Shown here: positions 33,201 through 41,427 of the stretch, one piece after another
Position numbering within the stretch: position 1 is the first letter of the stretch
Layout: each line of letters opens with the position of its first letter
Source: Aquibium carbonis
GTDB taxonomy: Bacteria; Pseudomonadota; Alphaproteobacteria; Rhizobiales; Rhizobiaceae
DNA: 45,060 bases
Assembly (NCBI RefSeq): GCF_003970795.1
Contig: NZ_RWKW01000073.1
Location: forward strand, 1 to 45,060
Direction of reading: 5' to 3'
Program-made: the position numbers and the translations under genes
The notes under the pieces: model-generated
Seen by the model: only the letters and a program-made list of their open reading frames with translations
What the model was told of the DNA's origin: nothing
Database searches by the model: none

Positions 33201-34949
33201 GAGGTCGAAGATGTTGGGCCGCGGCCCGATGAACGACACCAGGCTCATGACCAGTTCCTCGCGGATCGGGTCGATCGGCGGGTTCGTCACCTGCGCGAAG
33301 TTCTGCTTGAAATAGGTGTAGAGCAGCTTCGACTTGTCCGACATCGCCGAGATCGGCGTGTCGGTGCCCATCGAGCCGATCGCCTCCTGGCCGGTTGTGG
33401 CCATCGGCGCCATCAGGATGCGGGTGTCCTCCTGCGTGTAGCCGAACGCCTGCTGCCGATCGAGCAGCGTCACGTCCTTGCGCAGCGCGCGCGGCTCCAC
33501 CGGCTTCAGCTCTTCCAGGATCAGCTGGGTGTTCTCCAGCCACTGCTTGAACGGGTGCTTGCCGGACACCTGCGCCTTCACCTCCTCGTCGGAGATGATG
33601 CGCCCCTGCTCCAGGTCGATCAGCAGCATGCGGCCCGGCTGCAGCCGCCACTTCTTGACGATCTTCTCTTCCGGCACCGACAGCACGCCGGCTTCGGACG
33701 CCATGATCACCCGGTCGTCGTCGGTCACGACATAGCGCGCCGGCCGCAGTCCGTTGCGGTCGAGCGTCGCGCCGATCTGGCGCCCGTCGGTGAAGGCCAC
33801 GGCGGCCGGGCCGTCCCACGGCTCCATCAGCGCGGCGTGATATTCGTAGAAGGCCTTGCGGTCGGCATCCATCGACTTGTTGCCGGCCCAGGCTTCCGGG
33901 ATCAGCATCATCATGGCATGCGCGAGCGAGTAGCCGCCCTGGAACAGGAACTCCAGCGCGTTGTCGAAGCAGGCCGTGTCCGATTGCCCCTCGTAGGAGA
34001 TCGGCCACAGCTTGGAAATGTCGTTGCCGAAGAGCTCGCTGTCGACCGAGGCCTGCCGCGCCGCCATCCAGTTGACGTTGCCGCGCAAGGTGTTGATCTC
34101 GCCGTTATGGGCCACCATCCGGTAGGGATGAGCGAGCTTCCACGACGGGAAGGTGTTGGTCGAGAAGCGCTGGTGCACGAGGATCAGCGCGCTTTCGAAG
34201 CGCGGATCGGTCAGGTCCTTGTAGTAGGCGCCCACCTGGTAGGCCAGGAACATGCCCTTGTAGACGATGGTGCGGGACGACAGGGACACCGTGTAGAAGC
34301 CGTTGTCGGCGCCGGCAGTCTCGGCATAGATGCGCCCGGAAATCACCTTGCGCAGGATGTAGAGACGCCGCTCGTATTCGTCGTCGCTCTCGATCGAGGC
34401 ATCGCGCCCGACGAACACCTGCCGGTGCACGGGCTCGGAGGCCGCGATGTGCGGCGCCTTGGACAGCGACGCGTTGTCCACCGGCACGTCCCGGAAGCCG
34501 ATCAGCGGCATCCCTTCGGCCCTGGCGATCTCGGCGATCACCTCCTCCACATGCGCCCGCTCGGCAGCATCGCTCGGCATGAACAGGTGGCCCACCGCGT
34601 AGTGGCCGACGGGCGGCAGGTCGACGCCCTGCGCGGCCATCTCCTCGCGAAAGAAGCGGTCGGGAATCTGCACCAGCACGCCCGCGCCATCGCCCATCAG
34701 CGGGTCGGCGCCCACCGCGCCGCGATGCGTCAGGTTCTCCAGCATGGCCAGACCGTCCAGCACGATCTGGTGCGAGCGCACGTTCTTCATGTTGGCGATG
34801 AAGCCCACGCCGCAGGCATCATGCTCGTTGCGCGGATCGTAGAGGCCTTGTCGCGCCGGCAGGCCATGGGCGGCGCGTTTGACGGAACGCGCGTCAAGCT
34901 GGGCGGCCGAGCGAAGCTCCGTCGTCGCAGATGGCGTGAAATGCGTCAT
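30228..34949 (-). CDS. gltB: glutamate synthase (NADPH) large subunit
   Basis: Alpha subunit of glutamate synthase, 1,573 residues, combining a glutaminase and a glutamate-forming site. A propeptide of about 45 residues precedes the nucleophile Cys46 in [16 protein letters not shown]. The FMN domain includes [21 protein letters not shown] and [15 protein letters not shown]. The iron-sulfur motif is [21 protein letters not shown]. The C-terminal GXGXG domain reads [17 protein letters not shown] 34949 follows GAAGGAGGACTG; the frame is open 45 codons upstream but lacks support. With gltD it assimilates ammonium into glutamate. Two palindromes lie about 225-265 bases upstream. Confidence 0.97.
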   Translation of the reverse strand: MTHFTPSATTELRSAAQLDARSVKRAAHGLPARQGLYDPRNEHDACGVGFIANMKNVRSHQIVLDGLAMLENLTHRGAVGADPLMGDGAGVLVQIPDRFFREEMAAQGVDLPPVGHYAVGHLFMPSDAAERAHVEEVIAEIARAEGMPLIGFRDVPVDNASLSKAPHIAASEPVHRQVFVGRDASIESDDEYERRLYILRKVISGRIYAETAGADNGFYTVSLSSRTIVYKGMFLAYQVGAYYKDLTDPRFESALILVHQRFSTNTFPSWKLAHPYRMVAHNGEINTLRGNVNWMAARQASVDSELFGNDISKLWPISYEGQSDTACFDNALEFLFQGGYSLAHAMMMLIPEAWAGNKSMDADRKAFYEYHAALMEPWDGPAAVAFTDGRQIGATLDRNGLRPARYVVTDDDRVIMASEAGVLSVPEEKIVKKWRLQPGRMLLIDLEQGRIISDEEVKAQVSGKHPFKQWLENTQLILEELKPVEPRALRKDVTLLDRQQAFGYTQEDTRILMAPMATTGQEAIGSMGTDTPISAMSDKSKLLYTYFKQNFAQVTNPPIDPIREELVMSLVSFIGPRPNIFDLVGSSRRKRLEVRQPILTNGDLEKIRSIGHTEDRFDTKTIDVTYASVEGAEGMPRALERLCERAEAAVAGGYNIIILSDRQIGADRIAIPMLLATAAVHHHLIRKGLRTSVGLVVESGEPREVHHFCCLAGYGAEAINPYLAFDTLTDMHKRGEFPPEVDAQELVYRYIKSIGKGILKVMSKMGISTYQSYCGAQIFDAVGLKSDFVEKFFTGTATTIEGVGLEEVSAETVERHHAAFSDDPILRNALDIGGEYVYRVRGEAHVWSPDSVATLQHAVRKGSWDSYKEFSGQIDGATAQAKTVRGLFKIRKAAETGRPPVPLDEVEPAVDLVKRFSTGAMSFGSISREAHSTLARAMNAIGGKSNTGEGGEEPDRYLPMPDGSANPERSAIKQIASGRFGVTAEYLVNSDMMQIKVAQGAKPGEGGQLPGHKVDATIAKTRHSTPGVGLISPPPHHDIYSIEDLAQLIFDLKNVNPEADVSVKLVSEVGVGTVAAGVAKARADHITISGYDGGTGASPLTSLKHAGSPWEMGLAETHQTLVMNGLRSRVALQVDGGLKTGRDVVIGALLGADEFGFSTAPLIAAGCIMMRKCHLNTCPVGVATQDPVLRKRFKGAPEHVINYFFFVAEEVRALLAEMGYRTINEIIGQSDLLKKDELIDHWKARGLDFSRIFHKPDAPKSETYWTTRQAHPIDDVLDRKLIELAEPALERKEKVSIEVPIRNTDRSAGAMLSGAVAKRWKHKGLKEDTISVKLTGTAGQSFGAFLARGISFELIGDGNDYVGKGLSGGRIVIRPAENSRIVAEESIIVGNTVLYGAIEGECYFRGVAGERFAVRNSGAVAVVEGCGDHGCEYMTGGVVVVIGQTGRNFAAGMSGGVAYVLDEDGDFADRCNMAMVELEPVPEEDDILEKLHHHGGDLMHKGRVNVSDDMTRHDEERLVQLITNHAHYTGSTRARAILDDWATYRGKFRKVMPVEYRRALLEMERMRMGIAAE

Positions 34950-35173
34950 CGTCAGTCCTCCTTCGTGCTCCCCGGGGGGAGGAAAAATCCTGGCCCGGCC
35001 CTTATACCAGCCCGTCCGGTTCCTTGCACATCTCGCCGGCCGCGACCGTCGGACGCGCGGCCAGCGATCGCGCCGCTTGCGCATCCTCGCCGAAGGGCCA
35101 TGCAGACTTCGGTGCGCAAGAACCCTGACCGGCGTCGAAACGCCAGTCCCGGTTTGGGCCTGCGAGCTAAAAA

Positions 35174-35194
35174 TAAGACAGCATTACTGTCCTA
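35174..35194. promoter_or_regulatory. operator-like inverted repeat upstream of gltB
   Basis: TAAGACAG, a five-base spacer CATTA, then CTGTCCTA: the arms pair in seven of eight positions. It lies in the AT-rich part of the gltB leader region beside a TATATA run. I cannot name the regulator. Confidence 0.5.
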
Positions 35195-35199
35195 TATAC

Positions 35200-35215
35200 A
35201 CATTTACAGAAATGT
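35200..35215. promoter_or_regulatory. second inverted repeat upstream of gltB
   Basis: ACATTT-ACAG-AAATGT is a perfect 6+6 inverted repeat starting five bases after the previous palindrome. The pair could be one composite operator. Confidence 0.4.
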
Positions 35216-35435
35216 CGGACGCGCACAAGACCGAGCCACAAAAAAAACTTGTATGCAGCGCAACAATCGGCTCGCTGATCCGATGGCGACGTAACATTGT
35301 TGCGCAAACGCGGAATTCCGATCGGCCGGCCCGTTCGCGCGAGCCGGCCCGTCATGGTCGCGACCTCTCCACCTCTTGAAGCCGGCGCGCGTCCGGGGCA
35401 AGGTCCGCGACCTCCCGCCAGACGGAACCAAGCTC

Positions 35436-36482
35436 ATGATCTTTGCCTCAGACAACTGGGCCGGCGCCCACCCGGCCATCGCCGCGGGCCTCGCCCGCCA
35501 TGCCGCCGGCCACGCCCGGGCCTATGGCAATGGCGACCTCGACCGGTCGGTGAAGGACACCTTCAGTGCCATCTTCGAGCGCGAGGTGGCCGTGTTTTTC
35601 GTCTCGACGGGAACGGCGGCGAACGCGCTGTCGCTGGTCGCCGTCAACAAGCCCGGCGGCGTGGCTTTCTGCCACCGCGAGGCACACATGACGGAAGACG
35701 AAGCCGGCGCGCCGGAATATTTCACCGGCGGCGCCCGTCTCTGCCGCGTCGACGGGCCGCTGGGTCGGATGTCCCCGGCCGAGCTCGACCGTGCCGTGCA
35801 GCGCTACCCGGCCGAATTCGTCCATTCCGGCCGTCCGATGGCCATCTCGGTCACACAGGCCACCGAGGTCGGCACCGTCTATTCGCTCGACGAACTCGAC
35901 GCGGTGGCGAGCGTCGCGCGCCGCCACGGCCTGCCCTTCCACATGGACGGCGCGCGTTTCGCCAACGCGCTCGTTTCGCTGGAGGCCACACCGGCGGAGA
36001 TGACCTGGAAGCGCGGCGTCGACATGCTCTCCTTCGGCGGCACCAAGAACGGTTGCTGGTGCGCGGAAGCCGTCGTGCTCTTCGATCCCGCCATGGCCGC
36101 CGAGTTCGCCTTCATACACAAGCGCGCGGCCCAGCTTTTCTCCAAGGCGCGCTTCGTCTCGGCGCAGTTCGAGGCCTATCTCCAGGACGGCCTCTGGCTC
36201 GAGACCGCCCGTCACGCCAACGCGATGGCGAGCCGCCTCGCTGATGCCCTCCGAGCAGGCGCCTCGGTGCGGCTCGCATGGGAACCGCAAGCCAACGAGG
36301 TCTTCGCCATCATGGGCCAGGACGTCGCCGAGCGCCTTCAGCGCCGCGGCGCGGTCTTCTATCCCTGGCATGCGCCGGCCGGCTTCGATGCGCCCATGGC
36401 CCCGGACGAATCGATCTATCGGTTCGTCACCAGCTTCGCCACCACGCCGGAAGAGGTCGACGCGTTCCGCGCCCTCTTGTAA
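35436..36482 (+). CDS. low-specificity threonine aldolase (PLP-dependent)
   Basis: PLP enzyme of 348 residues expected to split L-threonine or allo-threonine into glycine and acetaldehyde. Family blocks are [77 protein letters not shown] and the PLP lysine in [10 protein letters not shown]. The start at ATG 35436 fits the family N-terminus; the ribosome binding site is weak (GACGGAA). Similar to LtaE/GlyI-type enzymes. It is 170 bases upstream of the bufferin-type operon and probably independent of it. Confidence 0.88.
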   Translation: MIFASDNWAGAHPAIAAGLARHAAGHARAYGNGDLDRSVKDTFSAIFEREVAVFFVSTGTAANALSLVAVNKPGGVAFCHREAHMTEDEAGAPEYFTGGARLCRVDGPLGRMSPAELDRAVQRYPAEFVHSGRPMAISVTQATEVGTVYSLDELDAVASVARRHGLPFHMDGARFANALVSLEATPAEMTWKRGVDMLSFGGTKNGCWCAEAVVLFDPAMAAEFAFIHKRAAQLFSKARFVSAQFEAYLQDGLWLETARHANAMASRLADALRAGASVRLAWEPQANEVFAIMGQDVAERLQRRGAVFYPWHAPAGFDAPMAPDESIYRFVTSFATTPEEVDAFRALL

Positions 36483-36606
36483 CGCGGCCCCGCACGGACC
36501 CGGGATCGAAAGGTCACGGCTGGTCACGCGGCCGTGCATGCAGCGCGATGCAATCGTCGCGCCGTCTTTACTTCCAAGTGAGCAGTCTCTTCGCGATGTT
36601 GTTCTG

Positions 36607-36625
36607 GCCGGATCGAACGTCCGGC
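36607..36625. promoter_or_regulatory. inverted repeat ahead of the bufferin-type operon
   Basis: GCCGGA-TCGAACG-TCCGGC is a perfect 6+6 inverted repeat, ending 27 bases before the DUF2282 start codon. It could be an operator or a leader hairpin. No convincing -35/-10 pair is seen. Confidence 0.4.
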
Positions 36626-36652
36626 TGAAAAGTTCATCGAGAGGAGACTTCC

Positions 36653-36955
36653 ATGTCCACCAAGATTGCGATCAGCGCCGCCTATCTCGCCGGCGTCGTC
36701 GCCACCGCCCTGACCGCTGGCGCCATCACCACCGGCGCCGCCCAGGCGCAGGAGAAGGAGCGTTGCTACGGCATTTCGCTCGCCGGCAAGAACGATTGCG
36801 CGGCCGGCCCCGGCACCACCTGCGCCGGCACCTCCAAGGTCGACTACCAGGGCAATGCCTGGACCTACGTCGCCAAGGGCACCTGCACCACCGTCAGCCT
36901 GCCCGACAATCGCGTCGGCTCGCTCGAGCCGCAGCAGCGCGACCTGCCGTCGTAA
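36653..36955 (+). CDS. DUF2282 bufferin-type metallophore precursor (BufA1-like)
   Basis: Small secreted peptide precursor of 100 residues. A signal peptide (about 1-32) ends GAAQAQE. The mature part carries four cysteines in the family pattern: [21 protein letters not shown] and KGTCTTV. DUF2282 peptides of this layout are precursors of bufferins, ribosomally made copper-binding peptides whose cysteines are modified by a DUF692/MNIO enzyme. The next gene encodes that enzyme, which supports the assignment. GAGAGGAG precedes ATG 36653. Expected location is the periplasm, where it would bind metal. Metal specificity here is inferred, not seen. Confidence 0.87.
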   Translation: MSTKIAISAAYLAGVVATALTAGAITTGAAQAQEKERCYGISLAGKNDCAAGPGTTCAGTSKVDYQGNAWTYVAKGTCTTVSLPDNRVGSLEPQQRDLPS

Positions 36956-36984
36956 GCAAGCCAGACCACGGGAAGCGGAGACCG

Positions 36985-37908
36985 ATGATGTCCGATCAGA
37001 CGCCCGTCAGAAGCCATCATCGGCTCCGTTTCCCGAACCATTCTGTCGCCGGCCGTGCCGGCGCCAGCTTCAAGCCCGAGCACCTGTCGGCTATCGCCGC
37101 GGAAACCGCGTTTGAGGGCTTCTTCGAAGTCCACGCCGAGAACCACATGGGTGCCGGCGGCGCGCCGCATGCCGCCCTCGCCGCCATCCGTCAGCGATTT
37201 CCCGTCTCGCTGCACGGCGTCACCATGTCGATCGGCGGCCCACAGCGGCTCGACCCGGCCCATCTCGCCCGATTTGCCGCGCTCGTCGAGCGCTACGAGC
37301 CGGCACTGGTGTCCGAACATCTGGCCTGGTCGACGCATGACGACGTCTTCCTCAGCGACCTGCTGCCCCTGCCCTACACGCGCGAGACGCTCGACCATGT
37401 CTGCGCCCATGTCAGCCAGGTACAGGAGGCGATCGGCCGGCCGATCCTGATGGAAAATCCCGCCACCTACGTGCTCTTTCCCGAATCGACCTGTGCCGAG
37501 ACGGATTTCATCCGCGAGATGGCGCGTCGCACCGGCTGCGGCCTGCTGCTCGACGTCAACAATGTCTTCGTCTCCGCCACCAACCACGGCTTCCGCGCGA
37601 TCGATTACCTCATGGATTTCCCGCTCGAGCATGTCGGCGAGATCCATCTCGCCGGCCATGACGAGCAGTTCGACGACGAGGGACGACCGCTGCTGATCGA
37701 CACCCACGATCGCGCGGTCGCCGACCCGGTCTGGGCGCTCTACGACACCGTCATCCGACAGTGCGGCCCCATCCCGACACTCGTCGAATGGGACAACGAC
37801 GTGCCGGACTGGTCGGTCCTGCGCGATGAAGCCCGCGCCGCCCAGCACATCCTCGATCGCCATGCCGACCACTATTTGCTGGGCAAGCGCCATGCCGCCC
37901 TTTCCTGA
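36985..37908 (+). CDS. DUF692 / MNIO multinuclear iron oxidative enzyme (BufB-like)
   Basis: Enzyme of 307 residues of the DUF692 family, a TIM barrel holding two or three iron atoms that oxidises cysteine residues in precursor peptides. Visible metal and family motifs are [77 protein letters not shown] and [11 protein letters not shown]. It follows the DUF2282 precursor by 29 bases and overlaps the DUF2063 gene by 17 bases, the standard precursor-enzyme-partner order. ATG 36988 is an equally good start behind CGGAG. Its likely substrate is the adjacent precursor. Confidence 0.93.
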   Translation: MMSDQTPVRSHHRLRFPNHSVAGRAGASFKPEHLSAIAAETAFEGFFEVHAENHMGAGGAPHAALAAIRQRFPVSLHGVTMSIGGPQRLDPAHLARFAALVERYEPALVSEHLAWSTHDDVFLSDLLPLPYTRETLDHVCAHVSQVQEAIGRPILMENPATYVLFPESTCAETDFIREMARRTGCGLLLDVNNVFVSATNHGFRAIDYLMDFPLEHVGEIHLAGHDEQFDDEGRPLLIDTHDRAVADPVWALYDTVIRQCGPIPTLVEWDNDVPDWSVLRDEARAAQHILDRHADHYLLGKRHAALS

Positions 37909-38722
37909 ACGCCTGGCCGATCCGCACGAGCGCTTCGTGGCCGGCTTCTCCGCGCCACTGCTCGATCCCGATCGCGCCACGCCGACGAGCGTCGCAGCCC
38001 GGGGCGGCGGGCCGGCGGACCGCCGCTACGCCGTCTATCGCAACAACGTCACCACCAGCCTCGCTGACGCGCTGGCCGGCATTTTTCCCGCTGTGCGCCG
38101 TCTGGTGGGCGAGGAATTCTTCTCCGGCATGGCAATCGCTTTTGCCCGCGCCCATCCGCCGCGCTCGCGGCTGCTGTTCGAATATGGCGAGGACTTCCCG
38201 GCCTACATCGCAAGCTTCGAGCCCGCGCGCGACCTGCCCTATCTCGCCGACGTCGCGCGCATCGAACGCGCCTGGCTCGACGCCTACCATGCCGCCGATG
38301 CTGAACCGCTCGCGGCGCAGGCCCTCGCCATGATCCCGCCTGACGACCTGGCGGCTTCCGTGTTCCGTCCCCATCCGGCCCTGCGCATCCTGCGCTCGCG
38401 CTTTGCGGCCTTCTCGATCTTTGCCGCCAACCGTGAAGAAGGATCGCCCCCCGCGCCGATCCGTGGCGACGTGCCGGAGGAAACGATCCTCACCCGGCCG
38501 GGCCTGTCGGTGACGACCCGCGTCCTGCCCCCGGGCGCCGCCACCTTCCTGCTGACGCTGGTGGCCGGCGAACCGCTCGAGACGGCGATCGGCGCAGGCT
38601 TCATCGACACGGCGGAGTTCGATCCGGCCGCCGCCATCGCCCTCATGCTGGAGACCGGGGCATTCACGGCCATCGACGGGCACGGCACACCGCCGCAACA
38701 GGTCACGGGAATTGCAACATGA
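37892..38722 (+). CDS. DUF2063 partner protein (BufC-like)
   Basis: Protein of 276 residues. The N-terminal DUF2063 domain (about 1-105) has [76 protein letters not shown] second domain carries [24 protein letters not shown] and [13 protein letters not shown]2063 proteins accompany DUF692 enzymes and present the precursor to them. The gene overlaps BufB by 17 bases and its TGA overlaps the next ATG, so the set is translationally coupled. Function is inferred from the pairing. Confidence 0.9.
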   Translation: MPPFPERLADPHERFVAGFSAPLLDPDRATPTSVAARGGGPADRRYAVYRNNVTTSLADALAGIFPAVRRLVGEEFFSGMAIAFARAHPPRSRLLFEYGEDFPAYIASFEPARDLPYLADVARIERAWLDAYHAADAEPLAAQALAMIPPDDLAASVFRPHPALRILRSRFAAFSIFAANREEGSPPAPIRGDVPEETILTRPGLSVTTRVLPPGAATFLLTLVAGEPLETAIGAGFIDTAEFDPAAAIALMLETGAFTAIDGHGTPPQQVTGIAT

Positions 38723-39324
38723 TCGTCCTCGCCACGCGCCTGAAGGCGCTGCATGACGCGGTATTCGGCGCGGTCGAGCGAGCGCTCGACGGCTGGTTTC
38801 TTGGGCTGGCGGCACGCTTCGTCTTCGCCGCCGTCTTGTGGTTCTATTTCCTGAACTCGGCCCGCACCAAGGTTGGTGACGGCATCCTCGGCTTCTTCAC
38901 GATCACCGACAACGCCTACTACCAGATCGCCCTGCCGGCGGTCGACGCCGCCGGTGGCGACGTCTCTCGGGTCGCCTTCCTCCCTTGGGGCTTGCTGGTC
39001 TTCATGGGCACCTATGGCGAATTCATCCTGCCGCTTCTCGTCGTACTCGGCCTGTTCGCCCGCATCGCCGCGCTCGGCATGATCGCCTTCATCGGCGTCC
39101 AGACGCTGGTCGACATCACCGTCCACCAGGTCGGCCCCGAAACGATCGGCGCGCTGTTCGACCGTTTTCCGGATGCCGTGATCATGGACCAGCGGCTGCT
39201 CTGGCTCTTCCCGCTGGTCTACGTGGCGCTGAAGGGCGCCGGCGCCGTCTCGCTCGACGCACTGGCCGCACGGTTCTGGACGCGCCGTGCCATATCCCGA
39301 CCGTCAGGCTACGGCCTCGCCTGA
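38719..39324 (+). CDS. DoxX family membrane protein of the bufferin-type operon
   Basis: Integral membrane protein of 201 residues with about four helices (around 27-46, 88-113, 114-130 and 158-172). It matches DoxX-type proteins: FFTITDNAYYQIALP and LLVFMGTYGEFILPLLVVLGLFARIAALGMIAFIGVQTLVDI. DoxX proteins often close DUF2282/DUF692/DUF2063 operons and may link to redox chemistry or precursor export; the role is unproven. ATG overlaps the DUF2063 stop (ATGA). It is the last gene before a hairpin terminator. Confidence 0.87.
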   Translation: MIVLATRLKALHDAVFGAVERALDGWFLGLAARFVFAAVLWFYFLNSARTKVGDGILGFFTITDNAYYQIALPAVDAAGGDVSRVAFLPWGLLVFMGTYGEFILPLLVVLGLFARIAALGMIAFIGVQTLVDITVHQVGPETIGALFDRFPDAVIMDQRLLWLFPLVYVALKGAGAVSLDALAARFWTRRAISRPSGYGLA

Positions 39325-39333
39325 TCCGCGTCC

Positions 39334-39372
39334 CGACAGCATCCCGAAACGACAGCATCCCGAAACGACAGC
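39334..39372 (+). repeat. 16-bp tandem repeat after the bufferin-type operon
   Basis: CGACAGCATCCCGAAA occurs at 39334-39349 and 39350-39365, followed by a seven-base partial third copy CGACAGC (39366-39372) that runs into the terminator hairpin. It is non-coding. Confidence 0.85.
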
Positions 39373-39398
39373 GGGCGGTCCCTTTCGGAACCGCCCGC
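39371..39398. terminator. terminator-like hairpin between convergent genes
   Basis: GCGGGCGGT pairs with ACCGCCCGC around a ten-base loop that can pair further (CC/GG). It lies between the DoxX and Hsp20 genes and may serve both. No T-run follows, so intrinsic termination is uncertain. Confidence 0.55.
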
Positions 39399-39439
39399 AT
39401 GGCCTTTCGGCCGTCCGACGTCGCGAGAGGCCTGACCGG

Positions 39440-39910
39440 TCAGTTGACGGCCTGCGCCTCGATCTGCTTCGCCTGCTTGGCGCCCCCGTTGACGATCGCC
39501 ACCTTGCGGGGCTTCATCTCCTCGGGAATGTTGCGCTTCAGCGAGATGTGCAGGAGTCCGTTCTTCAGCTCGGCGCCGACGACGTCGACGTGATCCGCCA
39601 GCTGGAAGCGGCGCTCGAAGGCACGCGAGGCGATGCCACGATAGAGGAACTCCGAGGTCTCGCCCTTCTCGGCATCGGTCTTTTCGCCCTTCACCGTCAG
39701 CACGTTGCGATGAGCCTCGATCGAGATCTCGTCCTCGCCGAAGCCGGCCACCGCCATGGTGATGCGATAGGCATCCTCACCGGTGCGTTCGATGTTGTAG
39801 GGCGGATAGGTCTGGGCGCCCTCGGGCTGCGCCAGGGAATCGAGCATCGTGAACAGCCGGTCGAAACCGACGGTGGAACGATAGAGCGGGGAAAAATCAA
39901 CGTGACGCAT
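39440..39910 (-). CDS. Hsp20/alpha-crystallin small heat-shock protein
   Basis: Cytoplasmic ATP-independent chaperone of 156 residues, IbpA-like. It begins MRHVDFSPLYRSTVGFDRLFTMLDSL. The alpha-crystallin domain (about 35-130) has PPYNIERTGEDAYRITMAVAGFGEDEISI, TVKGEKTD, FLYRGIASRAFERRFQLADHV, and ends in the typical LLHISLKRNIPEEMKPRKVAI, where the IPEE region carries the dimer-docking motif. ATG 39910 has GGAG nine bases upstream; ATG 39925 is less likely. An RpoH-like promoter and a leader of over 100 bases lie upstream. Confidence 0.93.
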   Translation of the reverse strand: MRHVDFSPLYRSTVGFDRLFTMLDSLAQPEGAQTYPPYNIERTGEDAYRITMAVAGFGEDEISIEAHRNVLTVKGEKTDAEKGETSEFLYRGIASRAFERRFQLADHVDVVGAELKNGLLHISLKRNIPEEMKPRKVAIVNGGAKQAKQIEAQAVN

Positions 39911-40015
39911 GGGTCTGTTCTCCATTGAGCAACATGGTTTGCGCTGTGGTCGCCTGAAGGAGGTCCGGTCTCGGCACCTCCGGGACGTCCAGCGATCCCG
40001 GCATCGGCGATCGCA
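39911..40015 (-). promoter_or_regulatory. possible ROSE-like RNA thermometer in the Hsp20 leader
   Basis: If transcription starts just after the RpoH-like -10, the leader is about 105 bases. Near its 3' end the RNA reads UUGCU (39928-39932), then CAAU, then the ribosome binding site GGAG (39920-39923). A UYGCU stretch pairing with the ribosome binding site is the hallmark of ROSE elements, which control small heat-shock genes in rhizobia. I did not fold the full leader. Confidence 0.45.
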
Positions 40016-40020
40016 GGAGA

Positions 40021-40050
40021 GATTTGGGAACCCCCGGCCGGGGTTTCAAG
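40021..40050 (-). promoter_or_regulatory. RpoH (sigma-32)-type promoter of the Hsp20 gene
   Basis: On the minus strand CTTGAAA (40050-40044) and CCCAAATC (40028-40021) are separated by 15 bases. This fits the heat-shock sigma factor pattern CTTGAA/CCCATTT, and the position fits the downstream small heat-shock gene. Confidence 0.6.
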
Positions 40051-40266
40051 ACCTTTCGCGTCGCGCGTCAGGTGCTCGACGACGGCATCCGCACCCGGCC
40101 CGTCGCCCCTCCTCGGCCTCGATGAACCTGCGATGAACGGCCCCTTCCGGTTCCGTTCACCTGCGCCCCGCTAGGGTTCGATCAACACAGCGACACGGGC
40201 GGCCGGCAGATGCGCCGCCCCGCGATCGGCCCGGGTGCAATGTCCCTTCCTCCCGGGTCGGCAAGA

Positions 40267-40295
40267 GGCCGGAGGCGATTGCATCGCTTCCGGCC
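40267..40295. other. long stable hairpin upstream of the hydrolase gene
   Basis: GGCCGGAGGCGAT pairs with ATCGCTTCCGGCC (13 bp, one G-U) around the loop TGC. No T-run follows. It sits in the 40051-40397 spacer, otherwise empty as far as I can see. A C-rich run CCTTCCTCCC lies about 20 bases upstream. Confidence 0.5.
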
Positions 40296-40397
40296 TTGAA
40301 CTTTCTGGTGGCAGGCCGGTTGCCGACGACGACTGCCGGCGATGCTTCGCGTTCTTTTCCTTTGCTTTTGATCGGACGGCTTTCTATCAAACCCGGC

Positions 40398-41393
40398 ATG
40401 AACGTCCTCCAGGACATGGCGCCGTCGACGCGCCCCGGCGCCGGCATCCTCGTCGCGACGGCCGGCAATGACGTGCCGGCGCGGGCGCGCGCCGACTACC
40501 TGGTGTCGCGCAAGGGCGGCAAGCGGCTGCGCTATGCCCTGTTTCCGGCCGGCGGACGGCCGCGCCGCGGCACCGTCGTCATCCTGCAGGGCCGCAACGA
40601 GTGCATCGAGAAATATTACGAGACGATCGGCGACCTGTCGCGCCGCGGGCTCGGCGTCGCCATCATGGACTGGCGCGGCCAGGGCGGTTCCGACCGGCTG
40701 ATCCGCGACCGCGAAAAGGGCTTCGTCCGCAGCTATGACGACTACGTCGCCGATCTCGACCAGTTCTTCGAGGAAATCATCCTGCCCGATTGCGTCGGCC
40801 CGTTCTACGTGCTCGGCCATTCGATGGGCGGGCTGATCGCGCTTCTGGCCGCGCCGCGCCTCGTCAACCGGGTCCGGCGGATGGTGCTTTCCACGCCGCT
40901 GCTGGCCTTCGAGCGCCAGCCCCTCTCCATGCCCGCGCTCCACAGGCTCTCCACCCTGCTCTGCGGCGTCGGCCTCGGCTCGACCTATCTCGGCGGCGGG
41001 CCGCGCGCGCGCAAACCCACGCTGTTTGCCGGCAACACCCTGACGTCGGACTATGCCCGCTTCACCCGCAACAGTGCCATCTACCTGCGCCATCCCGAAC
41101 TTGCGCTCGGGGGGCCCACGGCGGCCTGGATCCGGGCATCCTGCGCGGCGGCAGCCACGGTGATGGACATCGACCACAGGGCTCGGATCCAGGTGCCGAC
41201 CCTGATCTTCGCCGCGGGTGCCGACGAGGTCGTGTCGAACCGCGCCATCGAGGCCTTCGGATCGAGCCTGAAGTCCGGTTCGGTGCTGACGATCGACGGC
41301 GCCAGGCACGAACTCCTGCAGGAAGCCGATTTCTATCGCGAGCAGTTCATGGCCGCTTTCGACGCCTTCGTCCCAGGCACGGACGATTTCTGA
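40398..41393 (+). CDS. alpha/beta hydrolase (lysophospholipase-like)
   Basis: Cytoplasmic serine hydrolase of 331 residues similar to PldB/monoacylglycerol-lipase-type proteins. The oxyanion-side block is GTVVILQGRNECIEKYYETI, then VAIMDWRGQGGSDR. The nucleophile elbow is LGHSMGG with Ser142, the acid is near LIFAAGADEVV, and the catalytic His is in DGARHELLQE. The natural substrate is unknown. No strong ribosome binding site marks the start; ATG 40416 behind CCAGGA is an alternative, and the frame is open to 40296. Confidence 0.85.
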   Translation: MNVLQDMAPSTRPGAGILVATAGNDVPARARADYLVSRKGGKRLRYALFPAGGRPRRGTVVILQGRNECIEKYYETIGDLSRRGLGVAIMDWRGQGGSDRLIRDREKGFVRSYDDYVADLDQFFEEIILPDCVGPFYVLGHSMGGLIALLAAPRLVNRVRRMVLSTPLLAFERQPLSMPALHRLSTLLCGVGLGSTYLGGGPRARKPTLFAGNTLTSDYARFTRNSAIYLRHPELALGGPTAAWIRASCAAAATVMDIDHRARIQVPTLIFAAGADEVVSNRAIEAFGSSLKSGSVLTIDGARHELLQEADFYREQFMAAFDAFVPGTDDF

Positions 41394-41427
41394 CCGCCGG
41401 CCCTTGGACCGCGACGCCCTCGCCCGC

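Larger units (their letters stand above)
34950..35435. other. long intergenic region between gltB and the aldolase gene
   Basis: I see no convincing gene in these 486 bases. The middle (35165-35260) is clearly more AT-rich than the surroundings and holds two adjacent palindromes listed separately; the promoter of gltB, and possibly of the aldolase gene, should lie there. The short frames across it lack good starts or codon use. Confidence 0.6.

Noticed and set aside
29559..35294. A 1,911-codon open frame on the plus strand.
   Set aside because: It is antisense to gltB and the toxin-antitoxin trio. It is His/Arg/Asp-rich with no domain, a shadow caused by high GC codon use of gltB.
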